Origin: Nothophaeocryptopus gaeumannii
Taxonomy: Eukaryota; Ascomycota; Dothideomycetes; Mycosphaerellales; Mycosphaerellaceae
Assembly (NCBI GenBank): GCA_031771865.1
Contig: JASISA010000025.1
Location: forward strand, 124,001 to 188,000
Direction of reading: 5' to 3'
DNA: 64,000 nt
This document shows positions 41,967 to 52,927 of this stretch, piece by piece. Position 1 is the stretch's first letter; each line of letters opens with the position of its first letter. Below the pieces are notes generated by a model that worked only from the letters and a program-made list of their open reading frames with translations, ran no database searches and was not told where the DNA came from. The position numbers and the translations under genes were made by a program.

Positions 41967-44900
41967 ATGCCCGGACATAGCCCCGTCGTCATCAACTCGT
42001 CCTCGCCCGCCGATACCTTTCGCCTCCCATCCGCAGAACCAACCCCACTATCAGCGAAGAAGAAGCCAATAGACCAACATGAGTCTTCCTCGCCCGGCTT
42101 ACCGAGTCCTTCTACGTTCTTTGCGAAATCGGGCAAAAATGCTGGAGTGAACCATGGGTCAAGACCACAGCCTTTGCCGGCGGGCGTCAACACGGGCTTC
42201 GCGAGCGCTGCAAGCCTTTGGAAGAGCGATCACTTTGTTGATAATGGTAGCAAGGATGATGCTATACGGGGAAGATTCGTGGGTAGAAAAGCGGAAACGG
42301 ATGTTCAGGTCGTGCAAGAGAGAAGCGAGGGCAAGGTCTCTAAGCCGCAGAAGATGGCTTCCTGCCCACTTACTCAGGGAAGGCCTAGCGTTGCGGTAAT
42401 GGCTCCAAGTCCCTTGAGGGAGCTTGAATACTGCAATTCTGCTCAGAGTCGGCACTTTGGAGGCGACAGCCCAGCTCCAGCAAGTCCATTATCCGCCAAA
42501 ATGCCTAAGGCCGAGCCTGAGGCAAGACAAAAGCAGCCGAGCATCTCGCTGTCCGAGTTTGACTTCAAGCCAGACCAGCACTCGCCCGGCGTGAAGCCGG
42601 TCGAGATGGCTAAGCCAACGAAGAAGCCTCGAAAGCCAAGGGCAAAGAAGGATGAGGCGGCAACGGACAACAATCTTGACAAGCCGAAGAAGAGAGCAAG
42701 CAAGAAGAAGGAAGCGGCTCCAGATGCTCCTGAGAAGAAGCCTCGAAAGAAGCTCGCGAAGTCAAATTCAATAATATTAAACTCCGACGACTTGGCAATG
42801 ACCCAGGCACCGGCCATCCATGAGCGTGATTTAGGCGACAACTCCAGCAAACTCGACTTCAACCCTTTCCTCGCGTCGAAGCCTCCCGTGCCCGTGAACG
42901 GACTGGAGAATCAGCAGGTGTTTCGTAATGGACCTGAAGAAATTTCTCCGGACAACAAGGATGGCGGGGAGGCAGTCCAACGCCAATCAGAGTACTTTGC
43001 GAAAGCCTCACTTCCCCTCGCCGAAGACTCAGCGATCGATCTGTACCATCTGGACGCGGAAGCGCATATTGCGCAAGACGAGCACTCACCTGAACGGCAG
43101 GTCTCGTTCCGCAGGAGACTTAGTTGGACCCCTTTGAAGAACACGACACATTCTGTGGCCGATAAGCCTGCAACTCCCCCGTCTGTTGCATCCAGCTCAC
43201 CTCATTCGCCGAAGGTGTCTCTTGCAGAGCTGGTCGGCAACTTTGGCTATGCGAAGCAGGATGGCACATCTCTTTTAAAGCGAACGGCTACTGGTGAGGC
43301 GTTTACAAAGCGAAGGAGAGTCGACCTTGCAGACGAAGCAACGCGCGCTCCTGCTGCGAACAAGAAGCCGAAGGTTCAGCCTGCTGATCCAAAGAAGAAA
43401 GTGAAGGAGCCCAGGAAAAAGCCACAGACAATTACAGCGCTCGCTACCAAGGCTTACAATGAGCGACCAGGGATCAACCCCGGACAAGCAACGGTGTCCG
43501 AGTTCTTTCCACCGCAGAAAGAAGATGTGGTACTGGCTGCGACAGCTGTTGACGGAGAAGGAACCCCGGTCAAGATCAAGAAACCTCGAAAGCCACGTGC
43601 AAAGAAGGCAGACACCGCTGCCACCACGAAGCCACCGAGATCGGTGAAAGTGAAGACTAAAGCCAAAGTACGCATCAACGAGAACGATTATCTGGCGCAG
43701 CTGTACCTTCCTGAGCAAGCGCGGGCAGAAGAGAAGCGCCAGGACTTTCTGTTCGGTACATCCAGTCAACTGGTTGCAGAAGAATCACCGAGCTTCATTC
43801 GTCACATGCAGGCCGCTATGCACGAGTCAGAATTCATGTCAACAGCTCAACTGGCAGGCAGCACGGCGTCAAAGAGCTGCGTCAGAGTTGCGACTGCCCG
43901 TCACGGCACTTCACTCTCTGTCGGCCAAGGCGCCAAAGAGCTGTGGTGCTCTGCTACCAGAGATCACGGAGGCGAGACACTCGACGCTAACGAGCGGGAT
44001 GTAAAGCTACGTGAAGACTTTGACATCAGAAGTCCTGTTCTCTCGCCCATCGACGATCCTGAGGCGCAAGGGACCGTATCGGTCGAACAACTAGCAGATG
44101 TGCAAAACACGTCACCCAAGGCCGCAATGCAGCGCGAGCGAGTTGACGGCGAAGTAGTAGATCTCAGTTTCACGTCGCCCGTGGCAGCTGAAGACGCACC
44201 TCTAAAACTGCAAGTTCCTATAGCTGAGCCTGCATTGCCGGAACCTGACTTCACTTCCGCAACTGCACTGTCTCAAGTTGACGAGCCTGCCGAAGAGACC
44301 TGGACGCTGATCAGCAGCGATAGTGCGGCTCCAGCTCAGGTAGAGAACCAGGCTGCGCTTGGCTCACTGCCAGCACCAACCCTGCAACCGAAGGCCATAC
44401 CGAGTCTCAAGCAGTCTGCCACCTCGCCCATCCGACGGCGATCGGCTCTTCAGTCACTTGACGCCAACATCAACAGCTTTGCACTCACGTCACCTCATAA
44501 AGTACTCGCGCCTTCCTCGGAACGAGCCTTTGCTACGAGCGCCGCACCTATGGCCCAGATAAAGCGTCCGCGAGGCCGACCAAGGAAGGATGCTGCAGCG
44601 GAATGTATCAGTACTGCCAGTCCGCCAAAAAAGCGCGGGAGGCCTTCGAAGCAGCAGGCGACCGCGATACCCCCTCAGAGGAGGAAGTCAAAGCCAGCAG
44701 CCTCAGGCCTTTCGGCTTCTCAGCCTGTGACTTCTTCCGATTTTGTCAACATCGACGAAATATCAGACTCTGACTCGCCCACCACACCATCTCCACCGCG
44801 TCGCCGAGCGAGCTCTTCTCCTCCTGCTGTTCGTTCGTTGGACTTCGACATTTCAGCGTCGCCTTCAGTTCAAGTCAAGGCGCCAAGCATTCCCTCGTGG

Positions 44901-45293
44901 AAGCTGAAGCCTGATGATCCTATCTGGCCATCAATCATGGCAGACCTCTCTCCCAAGATCACATCGACCGTAAAATCAACTCCTCCGAGCACCGACCTAG
45001 CGAACCCGACCTGGCATGAGAAGATCTTGCTTTACGACCCAATTGTGTTGGACGATCTAACCGATTGGCTCAAAGGGCAAGGTATGAGGATTGAGACGCA
45101 GCAGCTGAAGCCGAAGGCCAGGAAGAAGGGTAGAAAGAAGAAAGATGCTGAAGAAGTGCAGACTGAAGAGCCGGAGTATGAGACGGTTCGGGAAGAGCTC
45201 AAGCCTTGGATGGTGCAGAAGTGGTGTGAGGAGAACAGTATCTGCTGCCTTTGGAAGGAAGGACTTCGTGGCGGTGTCAAGACTCGGTACTAG
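41967..45293 (+). CDS. slx4: Structure-specific endonuclease subunit SLX4
   Basis: Single exon of 1108 residues from the first ATG (MPGHSPVVINSSSP). The long disordered body is Lys/Pro/Ser-rich with two copies of KKPRKPRAKK (about residues 218 and 538). Two AT-hooks, PRGRPRKDA (868) and KRGRPSKQQ (890), should bind AT-rich minor groove. The C-terminal domain (about 1010-1108) has WHEKILLYDPIVLDDLTDWL and PWMVQKWCEENSICCLWKEGLRGG, the conserved SLX4 helix-rich domain that binds the SLX1 GIY-YIG nuclease. The complex resolves branched DNA during repair and replication. Length and domain order are normal for filamentous fungi. It is the best-preserved repair gene here. Confidence 0.92.
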   Translation: MPGHSPVVINSSSPADTFRLPSAEPTPLSAKKKPIDQHESSSPGLPSPSTFFAKSGKNAGVNHGSRPQPLPAGVNTGFASAASLWKSDHFVDNGSKDDAIRGRFVGRKAETDVQVVQERSEGKVSKPQKMASCPLTQGRPSVAVMAPSPLRELEYCNSAQSRHFGGDSPAPASPLSAKMPKAEPEARQKQPSISLSEFDFKPDQHSPGVKPVEMAKPTKKPRKPRAKKDEAATDNNLDKPKKRASKKKEAAPDAPEKKPRKKLAKSNSIILNSDDLAMTQAPAIHERDLGDNSSKLDFNPFLASKPPVPVNGLENQQVFRNGPEEISPDNKDGGEAVQRQSEYFAKASLPLAEDSAIDLYHLDAEAHIAQDEHSPERQVSFRRRLSWTPLKNTTHSVADKPATPPSVASSSPHSPKVSLAELVGNFGYAKQDGTSLLKRTATGEAFTKRRRVDLADEATRAPAANKKPKVQPADPKKKVKEPRKKPQTITALATKAYNERPGINPGQATVSEFFPPQKEDVVLAATAVDGEGTPVKIKKPRKPRAKKADTAATTKPPRSVKVKTKAKVRINENDYLAQLYLPEQARAEEKRQDFLFGTSSQLVAEESPSFIRHMQAAMHESEFMSTAQLAGSTASKSCVRVATARHGTSLSVGQGAKELWCSATRDHGGETLDANERDVKLREDFDIRSPVLSPIDDPEAQGTVSVEQLADVQNTSPKAAMQRERVDGEVVDLSFTSPVAAEDAPLKLQVPIAEPALPEPDFTSATALSQVDEPAEETWTLISSDSAAPAQVENQAALGSLPAPTLQPKAIPSLKQSATSPIRRRSALQSLDANINSFALTSPHKVLAPSSERAFATSAAPMAQIKRPRGRPRKDAAAECISTASPPKKRGRPSKQQATAIPPQRRKSKPAASGLSASQPVTSSDFVNIDEISDSDSPTTPSPPRRRASSSPPAVRSLDFDISASPSVQVKAPSIPSWKLKPDDPIWPSIMADLSPKITSTVKSTPPSTDLANPTWHEKILLYDPIVLDDLTDWLKGQGMRIETQQLKPKARKKGRKKKDAEEVQTEEPEYETVREELKPWMVQKWCEENSICCLWKEGLRGGVKTRY

Positions 45294-45394
45294 CTAAATA
45301 CTGGAGCCGCTCGTTCTCTCTGCAAGACCGTCATCATCTGATGACTCTGTCCTCGAGCACAGAGGCTCGGTACTGCGTATTAAATGCGAGATCC

Positions 45395-45458
45395 GTCGTC
45401 TTCTTCTTCGTCGTCGTCTTCTTCTTCGTCGTCGTCTTCTTCTTCGTCGTCGTCGTCA
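45395..45458. repeat. 18-nt microsatellite of TCT/TCG triplets
   Basis: Three copies of an 18-nt unit (GTCGTCTTCTTCTTCGTC), made of GTC and TTC triplets, lie between slx4 and the small minus-strand gene. They start just beyond that gene's stop codon, in its likely 3' UTR. Confidence 0.85.
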
Positions 45459-45460
45459 GC

Positions 45461-45703
45461 TCACTCTGCTGCTGCTGCCACCTTCTCACCCGCCTCTCTT
45501 CCCCACTTCAAAGGCTTCTTCATAATTTCCATATACTTGGCCCAGCCGATGCCAAATCGGCGCACCGAAAACTCCATCCAGCTCTCCTCTCCCTTCTCTG
45601 CCTCCAGGAGCTTCATCTCCGCAAGGTTGGCCACGATCCCTTGGAGCTCTTGGAGCGGGATTTGGCGGCCGAGGTGGTGGTGGAGGGCGGCGAGGCTGGC
45701 CAT
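45461..45703 (-). CDS. Small helical protein (80 aa), paralogue of the 49.4 kb gene
   Basis: The last exon encodes MASLAALHHHLGRQIPLQELQGIV and then GIGWAKYMEIMKKPLKWGREAGEKVAAAAE; key parts are LAALHHHLGRQIPL and YMEIMKKPL. The start aligns with LTALHKHLHQDIPL of the gene at 49422-49874, so the two are probably paralogues and this ATG is likely the true start. The 5' leader appears to be spliced through the intron array at 45718-46537. There is no known domain. The Ala-rich end abuts a triplet microsatellite, which could add or remove residues. Function unknown. Confidence 0.55.
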   Translation of the reverse strand: MASLAALHHHLGRQIPLQELQGIVANLAEMKLLEAEKGEESWMEFSVRRFGIGWAKYMEIMKKPLKWGREAGEKVAAAAE

Positions 45704-45717
45704 CTTGGGCAGTGAAA

Positions 45718-46537
45718 CTAGGAGAATGGTCAGTCATCGCCCAAGTGATTTGTTAGAGAACAGACGTCGGAATTCGAATCTAGTTCGAGGGATATCCGAG
45801 TTTGGATAGAGAGTGCATTTGAGGGGAGTGAGGTCCACGCGCGGTACGCAAGCCCGGTTTGTTGGTGAAGGTGATCTTTTGGGAGGCTTGGATGACTTAC
45901 TTGATGGTACTGACGGCGGTGAGGCTGGTTTCTGCTTCAATCGCATTATATCAGCATACGGGCTTCGAACCTAACGCGAGGGAATTTTCATCGGGAACGA
46001 AGTCGTCGAGATGCTGTGTAAAACCGTTCTCTCGGTGAAGATGGTCCTCGCATGAATGACTTACTCAGAGTCTGGTGCGGGCTGCGAGGGCGAGCAGTGA
46101 GGCGATCTCTGCTTGAATAGACATATGTTAGCTTGTGGAATTCGAATGCGATTCGAGGGAGCTTCTCTGGGCGGTAGAGTCTTTGAATGACAACGCAAGT
46201 CCACTTCCTCGTGAAGCAGGCCTGGATAGAGGCTCGGACAACTTACATTGTGCTTGCTACTGCTGCTACTGTTGATGTATACTTCTGCTTTAAAACGTCG
46301 TACGTTAGCTTACGGACTCCGAGCTTGGTTCGAGGGAGGTTTGGTCTGTGATGGAGCTGTTGAGCGACTACGCAAGCCAATTTCTATCGGTGAAGCAGGT
46401 CAAAGTCGAAGTTTTGAATAGCGTACATGCGATCTGGTGCTGCTGCTGCCGGTGGAGTCTGCTGCTTTAAAGGTTAGCTGATAGCACTAACATCGCACTT
46501 GATGGACGGCGCTTCTGCTCTTAGCGGTATGACCTAC
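45718..46537 (-). repeat. Tandem array of five related intron-like units with mini-exons (introner-like)
   Basis: Read on the minus strand, five candidate introns follow each other: 46462-46537, 46285-46426, 46109-46246, 45932-46064 and 45718-45900 (76, 142, 138, 133 and 183 nt). They are separated by mini-exons 46427-46461, 46247-46284, 46065-46108 and 45901-45931. Donors are GTAGGT, GTACGC, GTAAGT, GTAAGT and GTAAGT. The first four acceptors are AAGCAG, the last CCTAG. Several internal blocks recur in order: CTTCACC or CTTCACG, GCTTGCGTA (not in unit 4), CCCTCG(AA), and TTCGAATTCC or similar, with GCTAAC before the acceptor in three units. Units 2-5 are clearly homologous; unit 1 shares only the ends. 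They precede the small gene starting at 45703, probably in its 5' leader. Confidence 0.65.
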
Positions 46538-47687
46538 CAGAATGTTGTGGGTGGTCGCGGTGGTTTGAATGAGCGCGCTGGACGGAATCAAGTCTAAAAC
46601 AATTCGTTGCCTATAACGACTTGTCACGTCACTGTCAAACGGCCGGCTGAACTTCGCTTGGTCATGGTCGAGGATGAGGAGTTGGCAGAAAGAATGCAGG
46701 GTCTCCAACCGTGAGCATTTCACGAAGATACAATGAGATGGGTCTTCTTAATCTGTTCGGGCCGTGCCTCTATCCATACATTGGTATTACGCTTCGTGGC
46801 TGTTCTCCCGTCACATGCATGGCGTTGAGCGGCTTGAAGTTCCCTCAATCAAGCTCAACAAAACAGATCTCCCAAGCAGCGAAAAGAAAGACACGTTCCA
46901 CAACCGTCAAAAGTACAAATAGATACAGGGCAAATGATTGATTGCATCATATCTAGGAGCTGCCTCGCGGACAAAAATATATCACGCCATGCAACTGTAT
47001 TCCCGACCTAAATTCGAACGTGGCACAAGCAAAAAGCAAAAAAATTGGATCGCTGTAGTGGTGTCGCACGTTTCGTTACTGTGAATCGAGTCAGCCAAAT
47101 GCTCTAAGGTCTCTGCTGCATGCAAGACATCGATTGGCGGTCGATATCCTGCACTCGCTAGCATTGTGTGATGACCGACTTTGATCATATATAATACTTC
47201 AATCCATCTGCGAGCAGCTAGGGGTACTCGGCGAGTTCAGCATTGAGACCAGACATCGACATTCTTGGATCATCCTCCATTCCCATGGGCGAAGTGCCGT
47301 GCCTCACTGCTACTTTCATTACTCAACGATGAGGGCATTGGCCCTCCGCTATTTACAGTCCCTCCCCAGGTCTTGGGCAACCGTCCTCCGGCTTTTGAGA
47401 CGACGTGGATTATACCACATCATCTCCATGGCTACCAATGCAACTTTCAGCATTTGCGCTCGATTTACTTATTGTGAGAGGGAGGCCATTGGCAGCGAAG
47501 TCGCTGCGACCAGGTCATTCTCTCGATGCACCTTAGGCCCCACCGAGACCGCTTCTGACTTCGCCGCGTTGACGACCACCTTCTCGATCTCCAGCGAGAA
47601 TTGAGCCCCAGGCACAACTGTACAGTGTCGCACTACGCTTAAGTCACACCCAGAGAGCCATCGTGCAAGTCAAGCGATAGTCCCATC
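46538..47687. other. Region upstream of the intron array, no confirmed gene
   Basis: It contains the probable first exon and promoter of the minus-strand small gene (coding-like bases up to about 46720). Unassigned plus-strand frames lie at 47265-47604. Confidence 0.3.
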
Positions 47688-48037
47688 CACCACCGGCACC
47701 TCTCGAAGCCTCTCTTTACCTAGCAGGCGGTGCCCGCTTCCAAGCGACGGAGGAAACCGACATCCGTATTAGCAACTCAATTAAGAACAACCGTCAGTTG
47801 ACCATCCAACCGACCGTCAAAAAAGTTCACTGCGCCCGAAGCCGAATCTCAGCGCATGCCTTGAAACTTCGCAATCCGGAGTTGCATCTTGAAGTTGAAG
47901 CCTCTGTCACCACACGCTTACGCTACAGTCTGGTCGAGATGGAAGAGCTACAACACATGAAGACCCAGGGCAGCGGAAATCGTGTTGCGACTACACACAA
48001 AGAGATGATAGTTTACGTGGCAGGATCTTCAGATTGA
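47688..48037 (+). CDS. Possible terminal exon of a hypothetical gene
   Basis: After a GATAG acceptor at 47687 one frame is open for 116 codons. It has balanced, charged composition: SLYLAGGARFQATEETDIRI (key part LYLAGGARF), SRISAHALKLRNPELHLEVEAS and LRYSLVEMEELQHMKTQ. It ends at 48037 and has no ATG near its beginning, so an upstream exon is required. I could not choose one between 47300 and 47600. No family is recognised. Confidence 0.3.
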
Positions 48038-48804
48038 TTTGCCGCGACCTCACACACCGACGATCACGGTAGTAGGAAGGCGAGGCCATATCTACAACAA
48101 ACATTTGGAAATCATTCAAACCGATGTAACAGCTTTTGAAGCTGGAGCGCCTTACTTCCTTTCGCAGACAATAGTGGACACCGTCAAACATGGAAAAGAC
48201 ACCAGCGCTCAGCTAATGGCGTCACACTCGTTGAGCTGTGAAGTCGTGAATTGAAGCACGTTCAAGATTCTGGAAGCGCTTGTCAAGAAAAGAAGGGAGG
48301 GAAGTATGAGCCAGATACTTCGTGACATCGGTGCAAAGGAAGTCAGGAAACAAGAGCACTGTAAATGGCTGAGATGAGTTGACGAGAAGCTGTGTATCAA
48401 GTCGGCGCGTTTTGAAACATCATGGTACTCCTTGGTGTGGCGCAGATTCTCTTCACGAAGCTGGGTACGATGGTAGCAGAATTCTGAGCTCTCTTCAGGA
48501 GATCGACTCAGCGGTTCACTCCAGTCTTGATGCATCAATATGGCACTTGCGGGGAGAAGAGAGCAAGCGCATGAACAATCTCTTGCATCCGGCGTTCGAT
48601 ATAAGCAGCATCGCCTTCAAAGATCCATCCTCAATTGATTGCTCTATGGAACAGAGTTGCTCCGCTTGAAACAGCGTTAAGTCAGCGCTCCAGGAAAAAG
48701 ACGCAGGTTTCATACTTGATGTATGCTCATGTTCATGGACGTACGAGGCAAACACCAGAACAAAACGCTGCTGCTCATCTACTTCGTGCAACATTCAACT
48801 CGGA

Positions 48805-49113
48805 ATGTCCGCCGACCAGAACTCAAACAACGACTGGATTCAACTCGTTGCCAACTTCACCACTCTCGACCAAATGCAACAACAATCGGCGGACGACCAC
48901 TCCAAGTACTATCTTCGAAACGCACTGCTATTTCATCCCGTCTTCCCAGCCTTCTACATCGAGCTGAAAGACGAGGATCTCACAATAGCTCTGCAATTTG
49001 CCATGGATCTCGAAAAGCAGGTGAAACACCACTTCGATCAGCGGTTTCCTCATTACAAGATCCATCTTAGGCACCCAATGTGGGCTCCTCAGAAGAGAAA
49101 CGCGAGCATTTGA
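48805..49113 (+). CDS. Small hypothetical protein (102 aa)
   Basis: ATG-to-stop frame with soluble, acidic-to-neutral composition: WIQLVANFTTLDQMQQQSADDH, YYLRNALLFHPVFPAFYIEL and a basic end (YKIHLRHPMWAPQKR). No intron is needed. I see no known motif. It lies convergent to the paralogue at 49422-49874. Coding status rests on length and composition only. Confidence 0.4.
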   Translation: MSADQNSNNDWIQLVANFTTLDQMQQQSADDHSKYYLRNALLFHPVFPAFYIELKDEDLTIALQFAMDLEKQVKHHFDQRFPHYKIHLRHPMWAPQKRNASI

Positions 49114-49421
49114 ACAGCTTGCTCAGCAAACCAGGAACGTGAGGGCAGACAGGACGGCTTTGGAGAATGGATATGCGGTCGATGAGGATTAGGATGAGAT
49201 GTAGATCAACTGAAATCGGATGATGGAGAACTCGAGGTGTCTCTATAGTAGAGCCAGGGATAAAATGAAGTATAACAGGGATTGTATGGCAACGGTTCAG
49301 CCGTTTTCGTCTTATGAGCGCGAGTATCGAGCATCCAGCTCCCACTCTTCAACATTGCAGTTGCTTTGTCGGTTCCTGGTCTTGCTTCTTCTCATCGCGC
49401 GGCTTCTCGGCGTTTCTTGCC

Positions 49422-49874
49422 TCAATAAGAGGGACGGTAAGAGTCGGGGTACCTGCCAGCGCCTTTCCAAGACTCATGTCGATGTGTCCTGTCCTTCCGA
49501 TCCTCGTTCCTCCCTCCTCGGCCACCGTGCTTCTTGTCAGCCTTCTTCCCGCCACTCTTCTTTCCACTACCCTTCTTGCCGCCACTCTTCTTCCCATTCT
49601 TCTTGTCTTCGTCCATGATCTCCTCGTCCGTGAGCTTCTCGTCCGTGTCCTCCTCGAATCTGCTTTTGTGCTCCAGAAGCGGCTTGAGATACTTGTTGTA
49701 CAAGTCTGGGTCGACCTCGCGCTTTCCTCCTGCAGTGTCCTCAATGCGCTTCATTTCCTTCAAGCCCATCACGACACCGAAGAGATGTTCCGTGCCAAGA
49801 AAAGCTCCGTACCGAAGAGGGATGTCTTGGTGTAGGTGTTTGTGAAGTGCGGTGAGCTGGTCAAAGGAGAACAT
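49422..49874 (-). CDS. Small basic-tailed protein, paralogue of the 45.5 kb gene
   Basis: 150-residue frame from ATG 49874. The N-terminus MFSFDQLTALHKHLHQDIPL aligns with the start of the 45461-45703 protein. It continues LFGVVMGLKEMKRIED and YNKYLKPLLEHKSRF, then an acidic DEKLTDEEIMDED, and ends in a strongly basic Gly/Lys tail with repeats of KKSGGKKGSG and GGRGGRNEDR. The tail looks like a nucleic-acid-binding or nucleolar type sequence, but no domain is recognised. Upstream (about 49970-50060) is DNA similar to the introner-like units in front of its paralogue. A donor GTAAGTT and an acceptor AACCGCAG at about 49912 suggest an intron in the leader. Confidence 0.55.
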   Translation of the reverse strand: MFSFDQLTALHKHLHQDIPLRYGAFLGTEHLFGVVMGLKEMKRIEDTAGGKREVDPDLYNKYLKPLLEHKSRFEEDTDEKLTDEEIMDEDKKNGKKSGGKKGSGKKSGGKKADKKHGGRGGRNEDRKDRTHRHESWKGAGRYPDSYRPSY

Positions 49875-49969
49875 GGTTGCGTCGCTATCGTTTGAGTATA
49901 GGGAGTCTATTCTGCGGTTTAGAACTCAGTTCTTCTCCCCAACCCACCGTTTTGTTTCAACTTACGGAG

Positions 49970-50062
49970 CTCGAGTTGCGTTCCAGGGAGCCTCTGCGTT
50001 GGATGGAAATGTCGAGCGGTTGGAGATGTTGGCAAAGAGATTCTCGTAGATGGCTGAGTAAG
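49970..50062 (-). repeat. Diverged copy of the introner-like unit
   Basis: On the minus strand the segment CGCTCGACATTTCCATC, then CTCCCTGGAACG, then CTCGAGCTCCGTAAGTTG aligns with unit 2 of the array (46285-46426), which has CGCTCAACAGCTCCATC, CTCCCTCGAACC and CTCGGAGTCCGTAAGCTAAC in the same order and spacing. It sits upstream of the paralogous small gene. Confidence 0.5.
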
Positions 50063-52858
50063 ATGTGCGAGGGGTCATAGGTGCACCGGCTTTCGTCCGG
50101 CGGAAATTCAGAGACCAATTATTTCCTCGGTCACACGAATATCACGGAACTGATTCAAGGCTAGAGGAGACTTGGGCGAGGACGTTGAAGGTTTCTCAGT
50201 ATGACGAATGGACCGGTCAAGCAATCAAGAGCGGATACGCGAGCATGACATGGAACGGGAGTCTCAGAAACGCAGCGGTGGCAGTTGGAAGGCAAGCAAG
50301 CGCTGGATGGAATCGATTTCTGTTTCAATCGAGCCGTCACAATGCAGGTCATCTTGAGCCGGCAAGCTACGCAACGAGTAACGCTGTTTTCTTACGGGGA
50401 CCAAGCGGTAGCGCGAAATGTGAAGCCTCGAGGCTATAAGCTCGAATCATCCAAAATACACGACCGAGTGAGGACTTTTCAACGCATCTGCACGGGTAAT
50501 GAGGTCTGTATGCGCTGAAAGAGTCATTCATAGATCCAAGACTCGGAGTCGAAGGTACTTCCAGATAGGTTTACTACCTAAGTACTCGTGCTGACACGAG
50601 GTCCTGCTTCGAGTGAGCAAAACGCATATGCATCGATGCAATTCACAAGTTGCTTTCACTCCAGTTCCTAGACTCTTTTCTGACTCTTTAGCGGCACCTA
50701 CAACAACGTCAAAACCGTCGGATGTACGGGAGACAGGTGTTGTGAAGCGTAATGGCGTGAGAGACTACCAGCCTCTTCAATAGCAAGTATACACAGAAGC
50801 TAAGCGAGGGTAGAGAGTAGTGTCCGACGTCTTCCACAGAAGTGAACCGTGACGTAGCATTGACTAAGTGTTTACGTACTTAGAGGCACTTGAGGGTTTA
50901 AATACGATAGTAATTTACCTCAAGTAATGCTGACGGTGTAGGATGGTCTAAACCGCAAGACCTGCCCTACATCAAGGCAGATTAAACCAAGAGCCTTTAC
51001 TAATTCGTTTCTTCTCTTATTAGTGCGAGACCACTATAAGCGTTCCATCGTTTTTGCCATTTGAAAGTCTTGAATTCGATTCTGACGCTTGGACCAGCGA
51101 ACATGTTGACTTCGTTTTGGTTCAACAACACCGCAAGTATGAAATTGCGTATTTGATACAGTCGATAGTTTGCATCTTTGTCCACTTAGTTGATATAGAG
51201 CATGCATTACATGGGTCCTTGTGGTGATTCGTATCTTTTTGCCATTGTTGTCGCCCTCAATCCATCACTGAAGCTGTCGTTTACCGCGGAGGTGAAGTGA
51301 CGTGACGCTACCCGCTACCCTGATCAGCATCAAGAACACCACTTTCGACAGAAAAGCGGTGCTCATCGAACACGCAACTTCGTTCACACGATATCAGGAC
51401 CGTCATATTCATCGTTACGACATTGACCTCCTACATAGCTTTAGACGGCTACACTTTCACAGCATCAGACGAGACGCCACGTACAAGCAGCGAAGCCTTG
51501 CGACGCGTCACGCCCTCGATTGCGACGTGGCTTTACGAATACGGGCTGCCGATCTCTTACTTTGGCATGCTGAACTCATTCATTTATCTAGGTATGCACC
51601 GACAAGATCATTGGTCTTATCTTCGCGACATCCGTCACAACCACCAACAAAGCCTCCTTAGCCGCATCGTGGCAGCAGTCTTGACACCGATACTTGCTAC
51701 ATTAGCGACCAACAGCAATAGCTGGCCGTTGATGATCCGTACTCGACGACCGTCGCTCTCCGATGGACCTGGGCGGACCCAGACCTCAGAGCTGCATCGA
51801 GTACACCATAGTCGTATTGACATGCGTCGTCACCGACGAGGCGAAACTCTTCCTCGCATGCAATCGCAGACAAAAGCCGCACTTGGCTTTGCACGGAAAT
51901 CATTATTGTCTTCCTCGCTGAATTCGGGGGAAAGAAGTGACGCAAGAGATGGAGGACGTGGCAGAAGATATCATCAACAGGAAATGACCGAGGGATGAGC
52001 GCTGCGATTCATCTACAATCTGTCTCAAACTCCCACTGCTCATACCACAGCGAGTGACGAGCTATGAATCTGGCTATCCTTCATACTCGAACCATCCGAA
52101 GGCCGAAGGACGCAAGTCTCCAACGAGAGACTCCAAGCAGCGAAAGCGCTTTATGATCCAACCCAGAGGCGGCGGTGCAACTACAGTCAAGTTATGAATA
52201 TGCTCACAGCAAAGGAGATTTTCTCCAGAGCTTGAAGTCGCGAGCGCCAGACGCTCACTCAAGCCTTTGACCCCGGCAATGAACGATGTTTCTGGGTTCG
52301 TCCAGCTGTGGCTCGCGGCGGAGCAAAAATACAGCCAAGAAAGCGTCAGCCAGTATCTACTCCGAGATCGTCAGCGAGCCATGAGAAGAGCTCATCGTAT
52401 GCAAGGATTTTCAACACCAAGCGCCCCTCACCTGGCACGCCAGATCCTTGGGGTTTTATGGAAATGCTTACGGCTGTTCCTCCAAGCAAAGTCGATGAAC
52501 AGCAAGCATCTAGAGCCATTGCAAGTTTTCGAAGAGCTCTACCGCACCTCAGAGTGCTATGTTGAGAGATAAACCAGATTTTGTCATACTTCAACGATCA
52601 TTACTTTCACATGCGGTTGTTGTCATTCACTCACAACAAAGCGTGGGAGGAGGTGAAGTCGAAGAAGCTTGGCACCAACGGTGGAATGCATGCCGAGGTC
52701 GGCAGAGCTCGAAGCGGGAAGCCGCCTGGCACAAAGCGATGGAACGAGGCAAGCTCCACCTTGACGCTGTCATCGCATCCTGGTATGGCGATGATATGCG
52801 ATAGCTGCGGCCAAGCTATCAATCACATCAGTTGGCCGGTGGTTGAGCCATCGAAGTC
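50063..52858. other. Gene-poor region with uncertain open frames
   Basis: No recognisable gene. Coding-like stretches occur at 51423-51640 (TSYIALDGYTFTASDE, WLYEYGLPISYFGMLNSF), 52308-52565 (FNTKRPSPGTPDPWGFMEML) and 52559-52804 (HQRWNACRGRQSSKREAAWHK). They are in different frames without connecting splice sites. They may be remnants of fungal-specific genes. Confidence 0.3.
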
Positions 52859-52927
52859 ATGATGGGCGTCGACTGTGCAGAGTGTGAGTTGCTTTCTTAC
52901 ATTGACGACTTGAAGCTTGAGCTGACC

